From Pleurostoma richardsiae (taxonomy: Eukaryota > Ascomycota > Sordariomycetes > Calosphaeriales > Pleurostomataceae), in NCBI GenBank assembly GCA_030052745.1, contig JANBVO010000005.1, positions 868,001 through 932,000 of the forward strand: a stretch of 64,000 bases of DNA, in the 5' to 3' direction. The position numbers and the translations under genes are program-made. The notes below the pieces were generated by a model. The model was not told the origin of the DNA. It made no database searches and worked only from the letters and a program-made list of their open reading frames with translations. Positions 57,514 to 64,000 of this stretch are shown here, one piece after another; positions within the stretch are counted from its first letter, which is position 1; the number at the start of each line of letters is the position of its first letter.

Positions 57514-57894
57514 GCAAGGCCTAGCTGGTCTTCAAGGGTGCGATTTCTACCCAAAGCTAGATAGGCTCGGTGGTCTCTATATAGCGACAAGGAAGCCGAG
57601 AATATGTTCATATATTCTACGTAGACCCAACGTAATAGCATAAATCCTCTCAAACAGTACTGTTGAGTCTTCTCCCAATACGGGATTGATATAAATTCGA
57701 GCATCATTGTAACTGGGGTTCTAACCACCACAGCACTGACCAGGATCTTCCGCACTTCTCATGATATCTATATCATCCCTCAAAATCGAAGAGCATAACG
57801 AGGGACCTGAACGCCAGAGCCTTGACCGTGTGTCCGGCATGCTCGCTTCGCAGAACATTGAAGCAGATGACAATCATCAGAAACCGTAAAAGCT
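57514..57894. other. Convergent 3' spacer
   Basis: 381 bases between the stops of the proteolipid gene and VPS18. A/T-richer than the coding flanks; nothing recognised. Confidence 0.6.
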
Positions 57895-60800
57895 TCACAG
57901 AGCCCACTCGCTCTTATCCTCATCGGGGCGAATAAACGGCTCATCGATCCTCTTGATCGCATATTCGCTGCACAGGATACTACGGCATGTCAGCAAACAG
58001 TCTCGAACGGTACGACACCAGCCTGGTACTCACCACGCAGAAGCCACCAGCGAATCCAGCTCCGCGATCATGGCGTCCCTCTTCGCGCCGCTGACCAGGC
58101 CCCTGCTGATCTGGACCTGGCACTCCCTGATGCGCTTGCTCTTGCCCACGCCCGCCTGCTCGAGCACCCTCTTGCCCAGGCAGTCCGAGTGGAACGCGTG
58201 CTGGCACGGGAACACGAAGAACTGCCTGCTCAGCAGCGGCAGCCCGCAGTCCTGGCACTTCTCGCCCGGCTCGACGATGGCGTACCGCCGGTCCAGCGCC
58301 GCGATGTCGACCCGGATATTGGCCGCCGTCTGCGCGGACTCGTCCATCTCCCGGCGCAGCCCGTCGATGTTGCGGCTGTAGTCCTCGAGCGCCGCGCAGA
58401 TCTCCTCCTTGAAGTCGTCGATCACCACGAAGTCCGGGAAGAAGGGGATCAGGTCCTCGATCCGCAGCAGGTCGCACCGCTTGAGGAACTCGATGGCCGT
58501 CTTGATCCCGTTGGACTGCGAGATGACCTTGCGCGCCACCGCGAGCCAGAGCCGCTTGCGCAGCTGCGGGTTCGACATGGGCCGGTCGGCGATGATGGAG
58601 GCCAGGTCGACCTCGTCGTGCGACAGGGCGAGGTCGACGGCCTGCACGTACTGGCCCATATTGGTGTAGATGTGGACGCACGATAGCGTGCGGTGGTGCT
58701 GTATGCACAGCCGGAGTGCGAAATCAGGGTCGAACTTCGGCTCGTCGCCCTGCGATTCGAGGTATGAGAGTAATGCCGTTTCATCTTTGGAGGGGTGAGA
58801 GGCATAGATGGAGACTAGGGTGTTGTGGACGGCGGAATCGGTGGAGTTGAGCTGGTTTACGACGTAAAGAAGGTATCGGATGGCTTGGTTCTGGCCAAGA
58901 GACCCCTTGAAGTTGCGATCGTATTCGAGAAGTGCAGGAATAAGATTTCGTGGCTTCAAGTTGGCCTGACGCATGAGGATATCCACCAACTCTGTCGCAG
59001 CGTGTGTCATCAGGACGCTGCTGTATCTGTAGAATACTTCTGGGTCTGTCTGTCTCTTCAGGACATTCAGAGCCTCCACCCACCTCTCTCTCTGGACCCA
59101 ATAGGAGAGGACATAGTTGTAGTCATTGATGGCGCTGGCGAAGAAGAGCAATTCGTCCTCCCGGCCATGGCTGCTGATGACATCGTATGCGGTTCTTTTG
59201 TCGAGGTCCGATTTATGTTTCGTGACGAAGTCCTGGTATTCGCTCCTCACAGCACCCAGCTGTTCCTTTGACTGAGTCGGATTAAGCGTCTCTGACAATT
59301 CCGCCTTCGTGATGATGGTATCGTCCAACGAGTTCAGCTTGGCCATGAATATCTCGACCAGCCAGCTCGCTATCATCATCCTCTGCATGATGGCCGACTT
59401 CTTATACGTGGAAAGCTTCGTCAGCAAGTACTTGCGCAAAGCATCGTGCTGGCCGTCGTCAAGGAATGTTAATGCAACTTCCTCAAACGGCTTGCTACTC
59501 TTGCCGTACACGCCCGCCGCCTCGCCGTAGAGCCCCTTGCTTATCAGGTAATCGCCCGAAGCAGTAGCAACAGCGTCCTTCTGAGCCGGGGTGTGCGCAT
59601 ACTGCAGAGCGGCGTCAAACTGCTGGAGCTGGAGCATGATCTTCCAGATGTCTCGGTCCTCGTCCCTCACGACGATCTCGAAGATCTCCTGAGCCGTGAA
59701 AAGCCAGAATGTGCTCTTTTGCAGGTCAACACAGAGGCCAACAGCTCTCTGTCCCTGGTCAAGAATGACCTGATCGTAGACAGTGGCTCCATTCAACCTG
59801 TTGGAAGCAACGATGCGGTTGCCGATTAGGTTGATTATATGCCACTGCGTCAGGGCGATTGCCTCGATATAGTCCGCACTCGGCTTCTTCTTGCCGGGAG
59901 CATCCGACGCGGCCAGTTTCGACCTAGGCAGGAGTTTCGCTTCCGAGAACACCTTGCTACCTAGCTCAGCATTACTAGAGCTGACGAGCAGCTTGCCGTG
60001 GTAGACGCCCTGGGATGAGAGCCACGCGAACGCGCGGTCAGGGGCCACGGCCTCATACTGGGGGGCAGCGTCCTGAGGATCCGGCGATACCACCAAGGCA
60101 GAAGGTGCGGCAGTAGACGAGCGGGAGATCTCGTGTATCACCGGCTCCTCGGACTCGAACAGCTTGGTGTATATGGAGCCGCCGCCTTCGTGCCCACGTC
60201 CGACCTTCCCTGTAAGGTGGAACAGCCTGCTCTGAGTACTGATCAAGACTCTGCGCATCTCCGCCCCTCTACCGGGCAGGGCGTCTACCCACAGGCCCGT
60301 GACGGGGCCATCGGGCAGCTTCTGCAGCAGTTTGAGGTACTTGTCTTCCTTCCGGTAGAACTCCGTCGACGTCTCAATGAACCCCTCGTAGATGTTCCCA
60401 TCCGAAGCCCCGATCAGTATCTCACGCGTCGATGCGGTGGGCAGCGCCGGGTTCCATGCTATGCACTCGATGGAGACGCCACGGAGGCGCGCGAGGGGCC
60501 GCGGCTGGCGGGCTTGTGAGTGCAGGTAGTAGTTCTCGCCGAGGGACGTGCAGATGATCAGGTGTGAGGCAGTCGGATCGAGGAACATGCGCCGGATGAC
60601 CCCGACCTCTGAGGGCCGCTTGGGGAGGTCGATATCTAGACAGAATCTACGTGAGTCTCGCGGCGACACAAGCGGCAGGTACAGGCAGGCTGTTGAAGCT
60701 CCGGTCAAGCTGGGGGAGGGAGGAGCATACCGTCTATGTCCTCCGGGCGGTTCAAGTCTATGCGCAATATGCGCCCATTAGACAGCGCCAAGACCAAGAC

Positions 60801-60947
60801 ATTATTCGCGACTTGAGCCGCGACGAAGTCTGCGGCGATGGAGAACTGAAGCTGCACCCGCTCGACGTCGAAGATTGGAAGCGAGTGGTCGAGTTCCGCG
60901 GCGACGTTGCTGGCGGCTGCGAAGCCGTTGGCCGGATCGAGAGACAT
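57895..60947 (-). CDS. vps18: Vacuolar sorting protein VPS18/PEP3
   Basis: Three exons (60947-60731, 60635-58034, 57967-57895) give 963 residues. The N-terminal half is a beta-propeller with the Pep3/Vps18 signature (IRRMFLDPTASHLIICTSLG, VSIECIAWNP), followed by a clathrin-repeat-like alpha-solenoid. Near the C-terminus is a RING-H2 finger, CQDCGLPLLSRQFFVFPCQH with a downstream Cys. VPS18 is a core subunit of the HOPS and CORVET tethering complexes that drive fusion at vacuoles and endosomes. The last exon adds EYAIKRIDEPFIRPDEDKSE and WAL, a tail found in fungal relatives; retaining the last intron would end the protein at SAW. The ATG at 60947 gives MSLDPANGFAA. Functionally it sits well beside the V-ATPase subunit, but the two are convergent and not an operon-like unit. 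Confidence 0.95.
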
Positions 60948-61863
60948 TCTGGGAGGTCACCGGTGTTCAAGGTTCTCGACCATAATGGACAGGCACAGGA
61001 GGCTTTGTGCAGCTCGCGTGATGCCGCCGCGCGGGAGGAGGACGAGGCGGAGAGGTGAGTTGGTGTCGTGTGTGTGTGATTGATCGTTACCTGGAAGCTC
61101 GGCTTGAGGGGACGTCACAGTGGTGCAGGCACCAAAGTCGCGGCTGCATTAGCGCCAACTCCAGTGGTGACAGTAGAGATCCACACAAGACGTTCAAGGA
61201 GGTAATTGACAGGAGCATCTCTTCTCATATACCTCTGGGTATATGTAGCTATTGAAGCGCGTCAAAGCATCTTCTTTCTTTGGCTACATCGACTCGTCTG
61301 TGTTGAGCTGAGGATCCCAGCAGGATGAAAGAGAGATACAAGGTACCAGACATAAATAAGTCTGTCGCTGTAGGTCAATTCAGCGATGCTGCTTCACTCT
61401 TCTAAATGGCCCAGTCCGTCAACCCCCCAGGAATTGTTGACGCGCCGGCCCCCCCCTTCTTTGAGATGCCAACGCCTTGAAAACCACCATCTCCGGCCTC
61501 TTCAGGCCGATTATGACTCACTCCAGTTGCCTGGATCCCCACGTTCAACCCCAAACATACAGGAGGAGCTGATCCTCGCAGGTGTCTACATGTACAAATC
61601 CATTGGGAGTGTCCCTTTTGATTCCCGATACCCTGCTGTCGTCAAGCTCCTGGTTTTTTTTTGGTTCTCCTGACCTCCATTCCGTCGTCCTTCCTCGGGT
61701 TGGGATAGGCATTAAATCCCCGTGCTGTTGCTCTACCGGCGTGCTGCGGGAATTGTCGAATACCCTGGGTGTCGTGCTGTGTGGCAGTGACATCGTCTGA
61801 TTAGGCACCGAACCCCTTGCATGTCCTTTCCAACGAAAAGGAGCTCTGTCTGGGGTATATCCG
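60948..61863. other. Spacer between the methyltransferase and VPS18
   Basis: 916 bases between two minus-strand genes: the methyltransferase 3' region and the VPS18 promoter. Open frames here are short and anonymous. Confidence 0.55.
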
Positions 61864-63346
61864 TCACCGCCCGCTGCCGATCGTGCTGTCGTCTTCCGTG
61901 CTGTACTCTGGTATCTCACCGTACTCGTTCATGCTCTGCGCCGTCCACTGGCCCGGGACGGCCGGCTTCCTGGCGACCACGACCTTGAGCTTCACATCGA
62001 AGCCCTTGCTCGTCTCCGGCCTCAGCGCCATCTGGATCATCTGCGTACCGATGACGTGGCACACCTCCCTGACCCTCTCGGGCGACCATCCCATGTACTT
62101 CGTCAGCGGCCGCAGCGAGCTGGCCTCGAGCCCCGCGCGGCAGGCGACGAGCCAGAGCTTGCCCAGCGGGGAGGTGTTGGGATCCAATGGGATGGAGTAG
62201 TCGGTCACGTCGATGTCCACGAAGCCCGCGTCGATCAGCAGATCCTTCTCCATGTGGCCGACGCCGCGGCGCCTGCCGGCCCTGTTCTCCGCCTCCTCCA
62301 GGTCTCTCAGGAACTGGTGCATCATGGACTCCGGCGGGAACCGCGAATAGAAGTTCTTGGGCGACTTGTGATCGTAGAAGTCAACGAGCTCGATCCACCC
62401 GCCCGGCTTCAGGCACTTGAACGCCTCCCTGTAGATGAAGCCCCAGTCCGAGAAGGCGCCGGCCATGCTCCGAAAGTGGACGAGATCGATCGAGTCCTCC
62501 GGCCGCTCCCAATCGATCTCCGCGTCGTCGACCTCGAAGTTGCAGTTGTGCGGCACGGATGTCGACTGGATCGGCGAGATGTCCATGCCGATCACGTCGC
62601 AGTGCGGGAACCTCTCCGACATGCCGATCGCCCATTCGCCCGTGCCGGTGCCGACGTCCAGAATGACCTGCGGATTGTGGAGAGGAGCCGTAGTCAGTTC
62701 CAGGTTGAAGAGATTGAGGAACACCTGGTGGACGATGCGTAACCGGTCTTGCTCCTCCTCGTCGTTGGGCATGTAGTAGTCCTTGCAGTACCGCCGGCCA
62801 TATTCTTCGACGTAGTCAACATCGCCCTCATATATTGAACGGGTAGACGAGTTCCTGTCGAGCTAAAGTTAGTAAGGCTGCGAACTAGGTGATCTATGGC
62901 AGACTTGGCGCATACACTGTGAAGTTATCGGCCATGGCCATCCGCTCGACCCTGTACTGTTGCTGTATGGTGGGATAGCGGCTCGGAGCGTAGATAGACG
63001 AGGGCGCATATATCGATTCGGCTGCATCGTCGTCGTCGTCGTCCTCTCCGTCGTCGACCTCCAAGCCGAGGAGAGCCTCGTCTGGCTCGAGGATGCTCGT
63101 CATTTCCATATCGTCGTCATCTTCGTACGTGGTGCCGCCGGACTGGTCCTCGTCCACCTCGAATCCGAAGCCGCCGTGCGGCGAGTGCAGCTGATCTGCA
63201 TGTCGCGACTCGAGCTCGCGCATTGTGTTCCCCAGCTCTTCTGAAGCACCGGTGTGCATTGCGCCGTCGCCGTTGGGACTCCCGTTCTCGAAGGTCATGT
63301 ACCCCGAGGAGGAGCTTGGTTCACCCTCGGCCATTTTGTGTGGCAT
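61864..63346 (-). CDS. LaeA-like SAM-dependent methyltransferase
   Basis: Two exons (63346-62918, 62862-61864) joined in phase 0 by a 55-base intron (GTGTAT...TTTAG) give 475 residues. The first 140 residues are acidic and disordered. After the junction comes EYGRRYCKDYYMPNDEEEQD, typical of fungal LaeA-like enzymes, then motif I ILDVGTGTGEWAI (about 210-222), the acidic residue of motif II in DVIGMDISPIQ, and LKPGGWIELVDFYD. LaeA itself is a nuclear regulator of secondary metabolism; most relatives are of unknown substrate, and no biosynthetic genes lie nearby. The ATG at 63346 was chosen over a Met four codons later because it is first. A GTCTGC site downstream would give the wrong phase. 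Confidence 0.88.
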
Positions 63347-64000
63347 GTTAACAGTTTTGTCGGGGACTGGACGCGATTCGTGTTCAGCAGGATCGCCGCC
63401 TCTTCCCCATCACGGGCCGGCCAACAGTGGAACGGCGCCGCTGGGGACAAAGGCAGTTTTACGCCTGAGTCGGAAGTTGCCACGGCGAGTTGCTAAAAAT
63501 GCCTGGACGGCAGGTCTGTCGGCAGACAACCCGGCGATTATGGTGTTGGTGCAGGCGCCTCGGTGCATCAATTGACCAGGGTTCAGCCACTCGCGGAGAG
63601 CTGGCCGTCGGGATGGAAGCCCGGTGTAAGTGGCGAATGTCTCGGCCGGTCCAAGTGATGGCGGAGTCGGGGGCCCAGAAGGACGAGTCGCAAACGGATT
63701 CGATCAGCGCAGTTGCGAGGTCGTAGCAGGCGAGGAGGAGAAACAACACGAGCACGGGACACCGAAATACAAATGTGAAGGAGAAGGAGGAGGGCAGCAA
63801 GGGCAGCAAGGGCAGCCAGCAGACGGTGGACGAGGTGGCCCTGACAAACAACCTAAGCTTCTTACAGTCGGGGGGGTCAGGGTTCGTTAAAGGGCTTTTG
63901 GATCGAACTATGCCCCCAGTCGCAGCCGACGGCGAGGCCCAGCAGTCCCTGTAGGAGTCCCGAGTGAGTTTAGCTGACCCATTAATCTGGCATGGTTCCG
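63347..64000. other. Right-end stretch, promoter side of the methyltransferase gene
   Basis: 654 bases upstream of the methyltransferase start. No ATG occurs on the gene's strand between 63346 and about 63563. AAGGGCAGC repeats lie near 63796-63820. No other gene seen; the window ends before any further coding signal. Confidence 0.5.

Noticed and set aside
1-64000. Transposons, virus-derived elements, CRISPR arrays or a secondary-metabolite cluster
   Set aside because: No reverse transcriptase, transposase, integrase, capsid, polyketide synthase or peptide synthetase sequence, no long terminal repeats and no RIP-like AT-rich block were seen; the LaeA-like gene alone does not indicate a cluster.

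Overview
The window is nuclear DNA from a filamentous ascomycete (Pezizomycotina, most likely a Sordariomycete). The evidence is densely packed genes with short introns (mostly 50-140 bases, GT-AG with CTAAC/CTGAC-like branch sites), clear orthologues of fungal housekeeping proteins, and fungus-only families such as DUF1770, a GPI-anchored yapsin-type protease and a LaeA-like methyltransferase. I see no transposon, virus-derived element, CRISPR array, AT-rich RIP-like block or convincing RNA gene.

Left part (1-14 kb): a HAL4/SAT4-type protein kinase (3453-5045) and an unrecognised 444-residue, largely disordered protein (minus, 10098-8627), separated by gene-free DNA rich in simple repeats. 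Middle (14-34 kb), the densest part: RNA polymerase I/III subunit AC19, complex I subunit 14.8 kDa (NDUFA6/B14), a heptad-repeat orphan protein, splicing factor BUD31/Cwc14, a ZNF511-like C2H2 protein, an EST1/SMG7/EBS1-like protein, adenosine kinase, ribosomal protein uL2, a WHIM-like chromatin protein, a DUF1770 protein and translation termination factor eRF1. Next (35-43 kb): prephenate dehydratase, a mitochondrial HTD2-like hot-dog dehydratase and a 1174-residue PH-like/LRR protein. Right part (47-64 kb): the SAM-RA-kinase MAPKKK of the Ste11/NRC-1 type, a damaged gamma-glutamylcyclotransferase-like gene, a GPI-anchored aspartic protease, a divergent V-ATPase proteolipid c, VPS18/PEP3 and a LaeA-like methyltransferase.

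The genes do not form a single pathway or a biosynthetic cluster. They are a housekeeping mix: transcription, splicing, translation and its termination, RNA decay, respiration, vacuole acidification and vacuolar tethering, and signalling.

The strongest unexplained signal is strand-specific loss of ATG over 0.7-1.1 kb directly before the start codons of four genes (HAL4-type kinase, the 444-residue protein, the PH/LRR protein and STE11). Each stretch has no ATG on the gene's strand but 10-13 on the other. This suggests very long 5' leaders kept free of upstream starts, and it accounts for much of the apparently empty DNA. Also notable: both introns of the prephenate dehydratase gene need GC donors, its ACT domain has Val where family members usually have Arg, a proteolipid gene has a 13-base internal exon, and a small gene has a 21-base in-frame tandem repeat and an overlapping upstream ORF. 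Exon coordinates were worked out by hand from splice consensus, reading phase and remembered family sequences; none was tested by alignment or RNA data.
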